From: Dryocola clanedunensis subsp. sulfonylureivorans
GTDB taxonomy: Bacteria > Pseudomonadota > Gammaproteobacteria > Enterobacterales > Enterobacteriaceae
Length of the DNA: 64,000 bases
Reading direction: 5' to 3'
Assembly (NCBI RefSeq): GCF_016756775.1
Contig: NZ_JAERMU010000004.1
Location: 1 to 64,000, forward strand
Position 1 is the stretch's first letter; each line of letters begins with the position of its first letter. The notes under the pieces were generated by a model that ran no database searches, had not been told where the DNA came from, and was given only the letters and a program-made list of their open reading frames with translations. The translations under genes and the position numbers were made by a program. Below, one piece after another: positions 17,815 through 29,000 of this stretch.

Positions 17815-18378
17815 ATGTCTTTAATTAATACAAAAATCAAACCATTCAAAAACAGCGCTTTTAAAAACGGTGAGTTCATCGAAGTCACCGAGCAGGACGT
17901 AGAAGGCCGCTGGAGCGTCTTCTTCTTCTATCCGGCTGACTTTACCTTTGTCTGCCCAACCGAACTGGGCGACGTGGCTGACCACTACGAAGAGTTCCAG
18001 AAGATGGGCGTAGATATCTACTCTGTCTCAACCGACACCCACTTCACCCACAAAGCGTGGCACAGCAGCTCTGACACCATTGCCAAAATCAAATACGCGA
18101 TGATCGGCGACCCGACCGGCGCATTGACCCGCAACTTCGAAAACATGCGTGAAGATGAAGGCCTGGCGGATCGCGGCACCTTTATCGTTGACCCGCAGGG
18201 CATCATTCAGGCTATCGAAGTCACCGCCGAAGGCATTGGCCGCGACGCATCTGACCTGCTGCGTAAGGTGAAAGCTGCGCAGTACGTGGCTTCTCACCCA
18301 GGCGAAGTCTGCCCGGCTAAGTGGAAAGAAGGCGAAGCGACGCTGGCTCCATCCCTGGACCTGGTCGGTAAAATCTAA
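17815..18378 (+). CDS. ahpC: Alkyl hydroperoxide reductase subunit C (peroxiredoxin)
   Basis: AhpC reduces hydrogen peroxide and organic hydroperoxides and is recycled by AhpF. It is a typical 2-Cys peroxiredoxin of 187 residues: the peroxidatic cysteine lies in [10 protein letters not shown] (about residue 47) and the resolving cysteine in GEVCPAKW (about 166). The GGAGG site precedes the ATG. It is followed about 110 bp later by ahpF on the same strand. OxyR control is known in E. coli but not proven here. Confidence 0.98.
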   Translation: MSLINTKIKPFKNSAFKNGEFIEVTEQDVEGRWSVFFFYPADFTFVCPTELGDVADHYEEFQKMGVDIYSVSTDTHFTHKAWHSSSDTIAKIKYAMIGDPTGALTRNFENMREDEGLADRGTFIVDPQGIIQAIEVTAEGIGRDASDLLRKVKAAQYVASHPGEVCPAKWKEGEATLAPSLDLVGKI

Positions 18379-18491
18379 CGGCTTCACATTTTCCCCGGCG
18401 GGCTAGCTCCCGCCGTATTACCGGAAGGTGGATGGCGCTTTCGCTTATTCACCCTGCGGGTTTCGCTTTTTGCCACCAGGGAGATTACCCC

Positions 18492-20057
18492 ATGCTCGAC
18501 AACAATATGAAAACCCAGCTCAAGGCCTACCTTGAGAGATTAACCAAACCTGTTGAGTTAATTGCCACGCTGGATGACGGCGCAAAATCATCCGAAGTAA
18601 AGGAACTGCTGGCAGAGATCGCGGAATTATCTGACAAAGTCACCTTCAGCATTAATAACGATCTGCCGGTACGTAAACCGTCGTTTTTAATTACCAACCC
18701 AGGCTCCGACAAGGGTCCGCGCTTCGCCGGCTCCCCGCTCGGCCACGAATTTACCTCTCTGGTTCTTGCCCTGCTGCAGACCGGGGGACACCCGTCGAAA
18801 GAGTCTCAGGATCTGCTTGATCAGATCCGCGACATCGACGGCGATTTCCATTTTGAAACCTATTATTCGCTCTCCTGCCACAACTGCCCGGACGTGGTGC
18901 AGGCGCTGAACCTGATGAGCGTGCTTAACCCGCGCATCACCCATACGGCGATTGACGGCGGCGTTTATCAGCATGAAATCCAGGAGCGCAACGTGATGGG
19001 CGTGCCTGCGGTTTACCTGAACGGCAAAGAGTTCGGCCAGGGCCGCATGACGCTCGCTGAAATCGTCGGCAAAATTGACACCGGCGCTGAAAAACGCGCG
19101 GCAGAAGCGCTGAACAAGCGCGAAGCTTACGACGTGCTGATTGTCGGCAGCGGCCCTGCGGGCGCGGCGGCGGCGGTTTACTCTGCGCGTAAAGGCATTC
19201 GTACCGGGCTGATGGGCGAGCGCTTCGGCGGCCAGGTGCTGGATACGGTCGACATCGAAAACTATATTTCCGTGCCGAAAACGGAAGGCCAGAAGCTGGC
19301 GGGCGCCCTGAAGGCGCACGTGGACGACTACGATGTGGACGTTATCGACACCCAAAGCGCCAGCAGGCTGATCCCTGCGCAGGTAGAAGGCGGTTTACAT
19401 CAGATCCAGACGGCTTCCGGTGCAACCCTCAGCGCGCGCAGCATCATCATCGCCACCGGTGCAAAATGGCGCAACATGAACGTGCCGGGTGAAGATCAGT
19501 ACCGCACCAAAGGCGTGACCTACTGCCCGCACTGCGACGGCCCGCTGTTTAAAGGCAAGCGCGTTGCGGTGATCGGCGGCGGTAACTCCGGCGTGGAGGC
19601 GGCCATCGATCTGGCGGGCATCGTCGAACACGTGACGCTGCTGGAGTTTGCCCCAGAGATGAAGGCCGACCAGGTGTTGCAGAATAAAGTCCGCAGCCTG
19701 ACCAACGTCGACATCATCCTTAATGCGCAAACGCTGGAAGTAAAAGGTGACGGTTCGAAGGTGACCGGTTTGCAGTATAAGGATCGCGTTTCAGACGGCG
19801 TTCACGATATCGCGCTGTCCGGCATTTTCGTGCAGATCGGCCTGCTGCCAAATACCAGCTGGCTGGAAGGCAGCGTCGAGCGCAACCGCATGGGTGAAAT
19901 CATCATTGATGCGAAATGCGAAACCACCGTGAAAGGCGTGTTTGCAGCGGGTGACTGTACGACCGTGCCGTATAAGCAGATTATTATCGCGACCGGCGAA
20001 GGGGCCAAGGCATCGTTAAGCGCGTTTGATTATTTGATTCGTACGCCGATTTTGTAG
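18492..20057 (+). CDS. ahpF: Alkyl hydroperoxide reductase subunit F
   Basis: A flavoprotein disulfide reductase that passes electrons from NADH through FAD and two CXXC centres to AhpC. The 521 residues contain an N-terminal domain of two thioredoxin folds with the CHNCPD redox motif (about residue 129), then a thioredoxin-reductase-like part with the FAD motif [10 protein letters not shown], active-site CPHCDGP and the NADH motif [10 protein letters not shown]. The frame is open 60 bp upstream, but the ATG at 18492 matches the E. coli N-terminus MLDxNMKTQ and sits after a GGGAG site. Second gene of ahpCF. Confidence 0.98.
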   Translation: MLDNNMKTQLKAYLERLTKPVELIATLDDGAKSSEVKELLAEIAELSDKVTFSINNDLPVRKPSFLITNPGSDKGPRFAGSPLGHEFTSLVLALLQTGGHPSKESQDLLDQIRDIDGDFHFETYYSLSCHNCPDVVQALNLMSVLNPRITHTAIDGGVYQHEIQERNVMGVPAVYLNGKEFGQGRMTLAEIVGKIDTGAEKRAAEALNKREAYDVLIVGSGPAGAAAAVYSARKGIRTGLMGERFGGQVLDTVDIENYISVPKTEGQKLAGALKAHVDDYDVDVIDTQSASRLIPAQVEGGLHQIQTASGATLSARSIIIATGAKWRNMNVPGEDQYRTKGVTYCPHCDGPLFKGKRVAVIGGGNSGVEAAIDLAGIVEHVTLLEFAPEMKADQVLQNKVRSLTNVDIILNAQTLEVKGDGSKVTGLQYKDRVSDGVHDIALSGIFVQIGLLPNTSWLEGSVERNRMGEIIIDAKCETTVKGVFAAGDCTTVPYKQIIIATGEGAKASLSAFDYLIRTPIL

Positions 20058-20066
20058 GATGGCCGT

Positions 20067-20154
20067 GTCGGATGACGCTGCGCTTATCCGACCTACGGAA
20101 CTACGGAACTGCGCTCTGATGTTGTAGGGTGGATAAGCGCCAGCGCCATCCACC
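20067..20154. repeat. REP pair (BIME) after ahpF
   Basis: Two REP units in opposite orientation: 20067-20092 (GTCGGATGAC...ATCCGAC) and 20128-20154 (GGTGGATAAG...CATCCACC), placed between ahpF and the shared terminator with cysS. Confidence 0.8.
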
Positions 20155-20164
20155 ATTGATGACT

Positions 20165-20193
20165 AAACCACCTGCCACGCAGGTGGTTTTTTT
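20165..20193. terminator. Terminator between ahpF and cysS
   Basis: A 10-bp stem (20165-20174 with 20080-type partner at 20180-20189, 5-nt loop) followed by a T-run on the plus strand. It lies between convergent ahpF and cysS; on the minus strand the tail is weaker. Confidence 0.85.
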
Positions 20194-20199
20194 ATTGCC

Positions 20200-21588
20200 T
20201 TACTTTCTGCGCCAGGTCGTGCCCTGCGCACCGTCTTCCAGCACGATACCCATCTCGTTGAGACGGTCGCGCGCCTGGTCCGCCAGCGCCCAGTCTTTTG
20301 ATTTACGGGCATCGTTACGCTGTTTAATCAGCGCTTCGATTTCGGCCACTTCCCCGTCGTCCGCCTGCGCGCCGCTTTGCAGGAAGGCTTCCGGCTCCTG
20401 CTCCAGCAGGCCAAGAACCGCAGAGAGCTTGCGCAGCGCCGCCGCCAGGCCGTTCGCCGCCGCCATATCTTCCGTTTTCAGGCGGTTTACTTCACGCGCC
20501 ATATCGAACAGCGCCGAGTAGACTTCCGGCGTGTTGAAGTCGTCGTCCATTGCTTCACGGAAACGGGCTTCAAACGCTTCGCCACCGGCTGGCTGCGCCG
20601 CGCTGTCCGTTCCGCGCAGAGCGGTATAGAGGCGCTCCAGTGAAGTACGAGCCTGTTTCAGGTTCTCTTCGCTGTAGTTGAGCTGGCTGCGGTAGTGGCC
20701 GGACATCAGGAAGTAGCGGATGGTTTCCGCGTCGTAGTATTTCAGCACGTCACGCACGGTGAAGAAGTTGCCCAGCGATTTGGACATTTTCTCGCGGTCG
20801 ACCATCACCATACCGGAGTGCATCCAGGTGTTAACGTACTCGCCGCCGTGGGCGCAGGTGGACTGGGCAATTTCGTTTTCATGGTGCGGGAACATCAGGT
20901 CAGAACCGCCGCCGTGAATATCGAAATGATTCCCCAGCTCTTTGCAGTTCATCGCCGAACATTCGATGTGCCAGCCCGGACGGCCATCGCCCCACGGGGA
21001 CGGCCAGCTCGGCTCGCCCGGCTTGGACATTTTCCACAGCACGAAGTCCATCGGGTTACGCTTCACGTTCGCTTCAACCTCAACGCGTGCGCCCGCCTGG
21101 AGCTGGTCCAGATCCTGACGGGAGAGCTTGCCGTAATCCGTATCGGTGGTGACAGAGAACATCACGTCGCCGTTGGCCGCCACATAGGCATGATTCCGGG
21201 CGATAAGCTGCTCAACGATTTCGATGATTTCAGGAATGTGTTTAGTAGCGCGCGGCTCGCTGTCCGGACGCAGGATGTTCAGCGCGTCGAAATCAGCGTG
21301 CATTTCGGTGACCATGCGGTCGACCAGCGCCACGAAATCTTCGCCGTTTTCATGGGCGCGCTTGATAATTTTGTCATCGATATCGGTGATATTGCGTACA
21401 TACTTCAGCTTATAGCCGAGGAAACGCAGGTAGCGCGCCACTACGTCGAACGCCACAAAGGTGCGGCCGTGGCCGATATGACAGAGGTCGTAAACGGTGA
21501 TACCACACACGTACATGCCGACTTCCCCGGCATGAATGGGTTTGAATTCCTCTTTCTGGCGACTCAGGGTATTAAATATTTTTAACAT
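20200..21588 (-). CDS. cysS: Cysteinyl-tRNA synthetase
   Basis: CysRS charges tRNA-Cys with cysteine in the cytoplasm. Class I synthetase signatures are clear: zinc-binding Cys28 in YVCGIT, the HIGH motif at 37-40, the second zinc segment WHIECSAM, the HHENEIAQS part, and KMSKSLGNF. At 462 residues it matches the family (461 in E. coli), with the C-terminal DALR-like and anticodon regions intact. Divergent from ppiB as in E. coli. In E. coli ahpF is not its neighbour, so the boundary at 20.1 kb marks a rearrangement. Confidence 0.98.
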   Translation of the reverse strand: MLKIFNTLSRQKEEFKPIHAGEVGMYVCGITVYDLCHIGHGRTFVAFDVVARYLRFLGYKLKYVRNITDIDDKIIKRAHENGEDFVALVDRMVTEMHADFDALNILRPDSEPRATKHIPEIIEIVEQLIARNHAYVAANGDVMFSVTTDTDYGKLSRQDLDQLQAGARVEVEANVKRNPMDFVLWKMSKPGEPSWPSPWGDGRPGWHIECSAMNCKELGNHFDIHGGGSDLMFPHHENEIAQSTCAHGGEYVNTWMHSGMVMVDREKMSKSLGNFFTVRDVLKYYDAETIRYFLMSGHYRSQLNYSEENLKQARTSLERLYTALRGTDSAAQPAGGEAFEARFREAMDDDFNTPEVYSALFDMAREVNRLKTEDMAAANGLAAALRKLSAVLGLLEQEPEAFLQSGAQADDGEVAEIEALIKQRNDARKSKDWALADQARDRLNEMGIVLEDGAQGTTWRRK

Positions 21589-21765
21589 CAGGGGATTCCA
21601 TATCTGCGTGTGTAGTCGAAATTTGACTATATGTTACCTCAAAATTCCACCGGTAAGCAGTACGCTTTGCAAGGTGATGATCATGTTGAGTTATGCTATA
21701 ACAACCACCTTGTGTGGCGGCACCGTCTGCCGGAACACTGTCTGACTAAATATAGGATGCACAGC

Positions 21766-22260
21766 ATGGTTACTTTTCACACTAATCACGGTGATATCGT
21801 CATCAAAACCTTCGACGATAAGGCACCGATCACCGTTAAAAACTTCATGGATTACTGTCGCGAAGGCTACTACGACAACACCATTTTCCACCGTGTGATC
21901 AACGGCTTTATGATCCAGGGCGGCGGTTTTGAGCCTGGCATGAAGCAGAAAGAAACCAAAGACACCATTCAGAACGAAGCGAACAACGGCCTGAAAAACA
22001 CCCGTGGTACGCTGGCAATGGCCCGTACCCAGGCGCCACACTCCGCAAGCTCTCAGTTCTTTATCAACGTGGCTGATAACGACTTCCTGAACTTCAGCAG
22101 CGAAAGCATGCAGGGCTGGGGCTACTGCGTATTTGCAGAAGTGGCAGAAGGCATGGACGTGGTTGATAAAATCAAAGGCGTTTCCACAGGCCGCAGCGGC
22201 ATGCACCAGGACGTTCCTAAAGAAGACGTTATCGTAAACAGCGTCACCGTCAGCGAGTAA
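21766..22260 (+). CDS. ppiB: Peptidyl-prolyl cis-trans isomerase B (cyclophilin)
   Basis: A cytoplasmic cyclophilin that speeds proline isomerisation during folding. The 164 residues carry the cyclophilin core: [14 protein letters not shown] (catalytic Arg), the TLAMART segment, SQFFINV and the GYCVFAEV loop. The frame is open much further upstream (from 21631), but the ATG at 21766 follows AGGA and gives exactly the E. coli start MVTFHTNHG. Divergent from cysS; lpxH starts 10 bp after the stop, so the two are probably co-transcribed. Confidence 0.97.
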   Translation: MVTFHTNHGDIVIKTFDDKAPITVKNFMDYCREGYYDNTIFHRVINGFMIQGGGFEPGMKQKETKDTIQNEANNGLKNTRGTLAMARTQAPHSASSQFFINVADNDFLNFSSESMQGWGYCVFAEVAEGMDVVDKIKGVSTGRSGMHQDVPKEDVIVNSVTVSE

Positions 22261-22270
22261 TTCGCTCACG

Positions 22271-22990
22271 ATGATTCTGTTTATTGCAGATTTACATCTC
22301 TGCTCAGAAGAACCGGCGATAACCGCCGGTTTTCTGCGTTTTCTGGCCGGCACGGCGCGGGAAGCCCAGGCGCTGTACATCCTCGGTGACCTGTTTGAAG
22401 CATGGATTGGCGACGACGATCCGGAGCCGCTTCATCAGGAAATTGCATTAGCTATCAAAGCATTGGTTGATTCCGGCGTACCCTGCTACTTCATTCATGG
22501 CAACCGAGATTTTCTTCTCGGCAGGCGCTTCGCCCGCCAGAGCGGCATGACGCTGTTACCTGAAGAAAAAGTCCTCGACCTGTATGGCCGCAAAATGCTG
22601 ATCCTGCACGGCGACACGCTGTGTACGGATGACCACGGCTATCAGGCGTTTCGCAAAAAAGTGCATCAGCCCTGGCTGCAATGGCTGTTCCTGGCCCTGC
22701 CGCTGTTTATCCGTAAACGCGTTGCCGCCCGGATGCGTGCGGGGAGCAAATCCGCCAACAGCACTAAGTCCATGGCCATCATGGATGTGAACCAGCATGC
22801 CGTTGTTGACGCCCTCGCCCGCCACCGCTTGCAGTGGATGATCCACGGCCATACCCATCGCCCCGAAATCCACACGCTTCAGGCAAACGGCGAAGCCGCG
22901 TTTCGCTGCGTGCTGGGTGCCTGGCATACGCATGGCTCGATGATCAAAGTCACCGCCGAAGACGTCGAACTGATCCCTTTCGATTTTTAA
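22271..22990 (+). CDS. lpxH: UDP-2,3-diacylglucosamine diphosphatase
   Basis: LpxH cleaves UDP-2,3-diacylglucosamine to lipid X and UMP, the fourth step of lipid A synthesis, at the inner face of the inner membrane. It is a calcineurin-like metallophosphoesterase of 239 residues with all metal motifs: ADLHL (8-12), [29 protein letters not shown] and HGHTHRP. It begins 10 bp after ppiB. The order ppiB-lpxH-purE-purK is the same as in E. coli. Confidence 0.97.
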   Translation: MILFIADLHLCSEEPAITAGFLRFLAGTAREAQALYILGDLFEAWIGDDDPEPLHQEIALAIKALVDSGVPCYFIHGNRDFLLGRRFARQSGMTLLPEEKVLDLYGRKMLILHGDTLCTDDHGYQAFRKKVHQPWLQWLFLALPLFIRKRVAARMRAGSKSANSTKSMAIMDVNQHAVVDALARHRLQWMIHGHTHRPEIHTLQANGEAAFRCVLGAWHTHGSMIKVTAEDVELIPFDF

Positions 22991-23023
22991 GCAAAACCCC
23001 CGCTTTTCGCCGCTTTGTTAACC

Positions 23024-23039
23024 ACGCAACCGTTTTCCT
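23024..23039. promoter_or_regulatory. PurR operator before purE
   Basis: ACGCAACCGTTTTCCT matches the PurR consensus ACGCAAACGTTTGCGT in its core and has the same form as the E. coli purEK operator. It lies about 90 bp before purE, so purine repression of purEK is the natural reading. Confidence 0.85.
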
Positions 23040-23130
23040 GGCCCTGTGTTCATGATATTCTCTCAACCCTTCTGACCGACCGTACGAGCCGTTCGGTGAT
23101 GTTTGCACACCCACAGGAGTTTTGAGACGC

Positions 23131-23640
23131 ATGTCCTCCAACCAGACCCCGGCGCGTATCGCCATTGTCATGGGTTCCAAAAGTGACTGGGCCACCATGC
23201 AGTTTGCCGCAGAAATCCTCACCGCCCTGGATGTTCCACACCATTTAGAAGTCGTCTCCGCGCACCGCACGCCGGACAAGCTGTTCAGCTTTGCCGAGCA
23301 GGCTGAAAGCAACGGCTTTGAGGTGATCATCGCGGGCGCGGGCGGGGCTGCACATCTGCCCGGCATGCTGGCGGCGAAAACGCTGGTGCCGGTGCTGGGC
23401 GTACCGGTGCAAAGCGCGGCGTTGAGCGGCGTCGACAGTCTCTACTCCATCGTACAGATGCCTCGCGGCATTCCGGTTGGCACCCTCGCCATTGGTAAAG
23501 CGGGCGCGGCTAATGCGGCCCTGCTGGCGGCGCAGATTCTGGCGCTGCACGACAAGACCCTGCACCAGCGCCTGGCCGACTGGCGCAGCGCTCAGACTGA
23601 CGAAGTGCTGGAAAACCCGGACCCACGGAGCGACGCATGA
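23131..23640 (+). CDS. purE: N5-carboxyaminoimidazole ribonucleotide mutase
   Basis: PurE (class I) converts N5-CAIR to CAIR in purine synthesis. The 169 residues include the P-loop-like GSKSDWATM, the substrate-binding SAHRTPDK and the [12 protein letters not shown] loop with the catalytic histidine. The ATG at 23131 follows ACAGGAGT; an in-frame TTG nine bases earlier is not needed. The stop overlaps the purK start (ATGA), so the pair is translationally coupled, and a PurR operator lies upstream. Confidence 0.98.
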   Translation: MSSNQTPARIAIVMGSKSDWATMQFAAEILTALDVPHHLEVVSAHRTPDKLFSFAEQAESNGFEVIIAGAGGAAHLPGMLAAKTLVPVLGVPVQSAALSGVDSLYSIVQMPRGIPVGTLAIGKAGAANAALLAAQILALHDKTLHQRLADWRSAQTDEVLENPDPRSDA

Positions 23641-24707
23641 AACGTGTCTGCGTATTAGGCAACGGCCAGCTGGGCAGAATGCTGCGCCAGGCGGGCGAGC
23701 CGCTGGGTATTGCGGTTTATCCGGTTGGTCTGGACGCGGAGCCGGAAGCGGTGCCTTTCGCCCAGAGCGTGATCACCGCAGAGATCGAACGCTGGCCCGA
23801 GACGGCGCTGACCCGTGAACTGGCGCGGCATAACGCTTTTGTTAACCGCGATGTGTTCCCGATAATCGCCGACCGCCTCACGCAAAAGCAGCTGTTCGAT
23901 AAGCTGGAGCTGGCAACCGCGCCGTGGCAGCTTCTCTCCAGCCGCGACCAGTGGTCTGGCGTATTCAAAGATCTGGGCGAGCTGGCGATTGTGAAGCGTC
24001 GCGTGGGCGGCTACGACGGACGCGGCCAGTGGCGTTTACGCGACTTTGAAACGGATCAGCTGCCGGACGACTGCTACGGCGAATGCATTGTTGAGCAGGG
24101 CATTAATTTCTCCGGTGAGGTTTCGCTGGTCGGCGCGCGCGGCCACGACGGCAGCACGGTGTTTTATCCGCTGACCCACAACCTGCATCAGGACGGCATT
24201 CTGCGTACAAGCGTGGCCTTCCCGCACGCCAATGCGGAGCAGCAGAACCAGGCTGAAACCATGCTCAGCGCCATCATGCACGAGCTGAAGTATGTCGGCG
24301 TGATGGCGATGGAGTGCTTTATTACGCCTGCCGGGCTGCTCATCAACGAGCTGGCCCCGCGCGTGCACAACAGCGGCCACTGGACGCAGAACGGCGCGTC
24401 CATCAGCCAGTTTGAGCTGCACCTGCGCGCCATTGTCGATCTGCCGCTGCCGCAGCCCGTGGTCAACGCGCCGTCGGTGATGATTAACCTCATCGGCACG
24501 GATCTGAACTACGCCTGGCTGAAGCTGCCGCTGGTGCATCTGCACTGGTACGACAAAGACGTGCGCGCCGGTCGCAAGGTGGGCCACCTCAACCTGAACG
24601 ACAGCGATACCGACAGGCTCGGCGCCTCGCTGGAAGCGCTTGTGCCGCTGCTACCGGCGGATTACGCCAGCGGCATTGCCTGGGCGCAGAACAAGTTGAC
24701 TAAGTAG
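23637..24707 (+). CDS. purK: N5-carboxyaminoimidazole ribonucleotide synthase
   Basis: PurK uses ATP and bicarbonate to carboxylate AIR to N5-CAIR, the substrate of PurE. This 356-residue ATP-grasp protein starts with the GNGQLGRM nucleotide-type motif and has the [16 protein letters not shown]-binding loop, the E-x-x-I-NFSGE segment and the [14 protein letters not shown] metal site. It overlaps purE by four bases. A 9-bp hairpin without T-run (24720-24742) follows the stop codon. Confidence 0.98.
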   Translation: MKRVCVLGNGQLGRMLRQAGEPLGIAVYPVGLDAEPEAVPFAQSVITAEIERWPETALTRELARHNAFVNRDVFPIIADRLTQKQLFDKLELATAPWQLLSSRDQWSGVFKDLGELAIVKRRVGGYDGRGQWRLRDFETDQLPDDCYGECIVEQGINFSGEVSLVGARGHDGSTVFYPLTHNLHQDGILRTSVAFPHANAEQQNQAETMLSAIMHELKYVGVMAMECFITPAGLLINELAPRVHNSGHWTQNGASISQFELHLRAIVDLPLPQPVVNAPSVMINLIGTDLNYAWLKLPLVHLHWYDKDVRAGRKVGHLNLNDSDTDRLGASLEALVPLLPADYASGIAWAQNKLTK

Positions 24708-24719
24708 GTTTACACTTTT

Positions 24720-24742
24720 ACAGGGCGGTTCAACCGCCCTGT
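24720..24742 (+). terminator. Hairpin after purK
   Basis: ACAGGGCGG and CCGCCCTGT form a 9-bp stem with a 5-nt loop 12 bases after the purK stop codon. A T-tract is missing, so it is a weak or processing-type 3' end. Confidence 0.6.
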
Positions 24743-24823
24743 CGCCATTTCCCCTCTTTCTTTTCTATGCTCACAGGCGCACAATCCCCGGCGTTTCACC
24801 CCCATTCGTTTTAAGGTCAATGC

Positions 24824-25921
24824 ATGCACAACGCCCGTCTCAATACACAACATTACGAACATCTGCTGCGCCACGATACTCCGCTTATCGACGTGCGCGC
24901 GCCGGTTGAATTTGCCCAGGGGGCGATGCCCGCCGCGCTGAATTTACCGCTGATGTCCGATGATGAGCGTGTTGCCGTGGGCACCTGCTACAAACAGCGC
25001 GGCCAGCAGGCAGCGGTCGAGCTGGGCCACAGCCTGGTGAAAGGTGAAATCCGCGAAGCCCGCCTGCAAAAATGGCTGGAGCAGTGCCGACAAAACCCGG
25101 ACGGTTATCTTTGCTGTGCCAGAGGCGGCATGCGCTCCCATCTGGTTCAGCAGTGGCTTAAAGAAGCTGGCGTTGATTATCCGCTGGTCGAAGGCGGCTA
25201 CAAGGCGCTGCGCCACTTTGCCATGCAGGCCATTGAAGAGCGCTCCCGCTGGCCGATGGTGCTGGTAAGCGGCAACACCGGCTGCGGCAAAACGATCCTG
25301 ATCCGCTCTTTGCCCGCCGGGGTCGATCTTGAAGGGCTGGCACACCACCGCGGCTCGTCGTTTGGCCGCACCATTGTCGAACAGCCTTCGCAGACCTGCT
25401 TTGAAAACAACCTCGCCGTTACCCTTATCAAGAAAAGCAACGCCGGGCCTGTGCCGCTGGTGATTGAGGATGAAGGGCGCATGATTGGCTCCCGCCACAT
25501 TCCCGAAGCCTTCAGGGAGCAGATGACCCAGGCGAAGATTGTAGTGATAGAAGATCCGTTTGAGGTCCGTCTGGAAAGGCTGAAATACGAATATTTCCAG
25601 CAGATGAGCGAAGCGTTTTTATCGGTTAACGATGAAGAGACCGCGTGGAAAGAGTACGGAGAATACCTGCACCACGGGCTGTTCGCCATCCGCCGCCGTT
25701 TAGGGCTTGAGCGCTATTCCCAGTTCACGGGATACCTTGATACCGCGCTGGAAGCGCAGCGGAAAACGGGATCCTGCGACGAGCATCTGGCCTGGCTGTC
25801 CCCGCTGCTGGAAGAGTATTACGACCCGATGTACCGCTACCAGCTAAGCAAAAAAGCCGGACAGATCGTCTTCCGCGGGGATTACCAGCAGGTTGAGGGC
25901 TGGCTGCGGGACAGAACCTGA
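24824..25921 (+). CDS. mnmH: tRNA 2-selenouridine synthase
   Basis: MnmH (SelU, YbbB) replaces sulfur by selenium at the wobble 2-thiouridine of tRNAs for Lys, Glu and Gln, via a geranylated intermediate. The 365 residues consist of an N-terminal rhodanese domain with the active-site loop CCARGGMRS (Cys97 or Cys98) and a C-terminal P-loop domain with SGNTGCGKT near residue 149. The length is as in E. coli (364). It follows purK here, whereas E. coli K-12 has allantoin genes in between. A bidirectional terminator closes it. Confidence 0.96.
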   Translation: MHNARLNTQHYEHLLRHDTPLIDVRAPVEFAQGAMPAALNLPLMSDDERVAVGTCYKQRGQQAAVELGHSLVKGEIREARLQKWLEQCRQNPDGYLCCARGGMRSHLVQQWLKEAGVDYPLVEGGYKALRHFAMQAIEERSRWPMVLVSGNTGCGKTILIRSLPAGVDLEGLAHHRGSSFGRTIVEQPSQTCFENNLAVTLIKKSNAGPVPLVIEDEGRMIGSRHIPEAFREQMTQAKIVVIEDPFEVRLERLKYEYFQQMSEAFLSVNDEETAWKEYGEYLHHGLFAIRRRLGLERYSQFTGYLDTALEAQRKTGSCDEHLAWLSPLLEEYYDPMYRYQLSKKAGQIVFRGDYQQVEGWLRDRT

Positions 25922-25937
25922 CCGAACAAATTAGAGA

Positions 25938-25973
25938 TAAAAAAAGGTGACGAAATAACGTCACCTTTTTTTT
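25938..25973. terminator. Bidirectional terminator between mnmH and the adhesin gene
   Basis: A 12-bp stem (25941-25952 with 25959-25970, 6-nt loop) flanked by T-runs of seven or more on both strands, between the convergent mnmH and adhesin genes. Confidence 0.9.
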
Positions 25974-26037
25974 GATTAATGACAGGCATTCCCGTAGCTC
26001 GGCGTCATCCGAGCGACAGAAACTGACGTCTCAACGA

Positions 26038-29000
26038 TTAATAGACTTGCCGCCATTCAGTACCGTTTGAGTACCAGGTCGTGTTGGTGTTAGCACTCAG
26101 CCTGACTTTCGGATCGCCCGCTATTTTTAAAATCGTTGACGGGCTGCCGTCAATACTGATGTAGACATTAGCGCCTTTTGCAGACGACGGTGCAGGCAAG
26201 TCAATGCTGTTCGCGTAGTTTGCTGGCGGCCGGGAGATGATCAGCGCATTCCCCGTACTGCTTAGCAGCGACGCTACCTGGCTTGAGGTTATATCATCGC
26301 TGCTGGATTGCGCGAGATAACCTGGCGTTCCGGCTGGCGCAGGCCAGTTCTGGAAATAGACCGTAAACGGAGGGCAGTCGCCGCTTTTAGTACTGTTCCC
26401 TGCGGTATCGGTAATTTTCGCCTGGAACCTGAATTCTCCGGAGTCCTGGAATATTCTTGGATCGGCCACTTCAAAATTCCAGCTGCCGCTTTCAGTAGCC
26501 GTGGTGGTTCCTAAAAGCGTACTGATACGATCGGCAAGGCGCACAGCATAAACGTTGACCGTCGCCCTCGGTTCAGCCGTCCCCCAGATGACAACGTCCG
26601 CCCCATTGGTAGTCCCCCCTTCCGCAACTTCATTGCCGCTATCGGTGACCCGGGTGATGCCCGGGACCACGGCAATGGAATCGAGGTTGAGGATAAACGG
26701 CTCGGTCGGCGCTGACTCAGGGCTTTCTGGCGTCAGGGCTGCCGTCACCGTCAGAGCGTTATTGCCCTGTACGGTCAGCGGCGATGCTGGCTTGATCGTC
26801 CAGTCACCGCTGGCATCGGCGGCGGAGGTGCCGATTAATTTGCCGTCGTTATACAGCCTGATAGTCACATTTTTGTCCGCCGTCCCTGTCAGTACCGGTG
26901 AAGCTTCGTTAGTCAGCTGCCCGCTTTGCAGCGGCCCGACCGAGCCAGCAGTCACATCGTTCACCGCGGTGATGACCGGCACTCTGACTTCAATAAACGA
27001 CACATTCACGCTCTGTTTTTGGCCGTTAATGGTTGCCGTAATCTGGCTGATACCCGGCTGGATAGTGGTGATATTTGCCGTGACCAGACCCTGAGCATTC
27101 GTCGGGACGACATCCCCGATAACCGCGCCATTGCTGGCGCTAAAATTGACAAGGGCATCGCTGACAATATTCCCCTGGGCATCCTTGACGCGTGCCTGGA
27201 CCTGGTTTGCATCTACCCCATCCGAAAGCGCATTGTTCTTCGTCACTTTGAAATCCGCCGCCGCAATGCTGGCGGTTGCGCTGTCGGCAATAAAGGTCAC
27301 CGTCTTACTCTGCTCGCTGGCGTTGATCTTCGCCTTTATGGTCCCTACGCCCGCCACCGTAGAGGTGACCGGAACAGTGATCTGACCAGCGCTATCGGTG
27401 ACAGCCGTTGACGCTACGCTCACCCCGGCTTCCGCCGCGGAGAAGCTGACGGTTTTATCGGCCACCAGGTTGTCATTCGCATCTTTGACAATGACCTGGA
27501 TGTGGTTTGCATTCACACCGTTGGCAGGCGCGTTGTCGGACAGCACATTGATATCACCCGCGGCAATCACCGCCGTAGAGGCATCGGCAATAAAGGTTGT
27601 CGGTATTGACTGACCCGCGCCATTGACGGTGAGCGTCACGTTGGTTATTCCCGCATGGAGGTTTGTCAGCGCCACCATCACCGAGCCGTCCTCGCTGGAA
27701 GTCCCGCTGGCGGTAATTTTTGCGCCATTATCCGCACTGAAATACACCACCATATCCGGCACATAGTTGCCTTTTGCATCTCGCACTATGGCCTTGACGC
27801 TGTTCGAAGCTGTACCGTTTGCGACACTTTTATCACTGATGACAACTAAAGAGTTAACCGTAGCCGTAGCGTTATCAGGACTGAAGGTCATCTTCACGCT
27901 CTGCTTGCTGCCCTTAATCGAAGCGGTGATGTTACTGTCTCCCGCTTTAATGCTGGTCACCGGCAGGCTCAGCGTACCATCAGCTTCAGTCGTTCCCGTT
28001 TCCGCAATCTTCGCGCTATTGTCCGCCGTGAAATTGACCGTCTCCCCTGACAGCGCGTTACCATTTGCATCGGTGACCGCCAGCTGGACGCGGTTATTCT
28101 GCACGCCATCAGCTACCGCATTATCTTTCGTTACCACCAGGCTGGACGCTACAATCTGCCCCGTACTGCCGTCGGCCTTAAAGTTAACGGCAGTGGATAA
28201 GCTATGGCCATTGACCTGCGCGCTGACCCTTGTTTGCCCGGCTTTCCGGTTAGTGAGCGTCACCACCACCTCGCCACTGGCATCGCTGATGCCGCTGGCC
28301 GCGATGTCTGCGCCGTTATCGGCGCTGAACGCCACCGTCATATCCGGCACAGGATTGCCCTGTGCATCCAGAATAACGGCTTTCACACTATTGGTGGCCG
28401 TCCCGTTTGCCAGCGCATCATCACTCACCACGGTCAGCGCGCTGACGGTGGCGGTTTCAGTGTCATAGGTGAAGGTCATCTTCACGCTCTGGCTAAGCTT
28501 GTTAATGGACGCTGTTATCGTGCTCTCCCCGGCAACGGTACTGGTGACCGGTACAGAGAGCGTACCGGTCGTGCCAGTCACGCCGTCTGGCGCAATCTTC
28601 GCGCCGTTGTCCGCCGTGAAGCTTACCGTCTGGCCCGTCAGCACATTGCCGTTGGCATCCGTGACCCTCAGTGCGATACGGTTATTCTGTTTGCCGTCCG
28701 CCGGGGCATTGTCTCTGGTCACCGTCAGATCGCCGTCGGCAATGTGCGCCGTTGCGTTATCCGGCGCGAAGTTCACCGTGATCGAGTCAGAATAGCCATT
28801 CACCTCGGCCGTAAACTGACTGTCTCCGGCAACCAGGCTTGTCAGGGAAGCAAGGTATTCGCCGTTATCATCGGTAGTCCCTGTTGCCGCCACCGTCGCG
28901 CCGTTGCTGGCGCTCAGGGACACATTCATCTGCTTTGCAAGGTTACCCCTGGCGTCTTTTACCCGCACTTTGACCTGGTTTGCGGCGCTGCCGTTTGCCG

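Noticed and set aside
20695-21585. 296-codon frame antisense to cysS
   Set aside because: It lies entirely within a conserved synthetase gene and has no ribosome site or domain.
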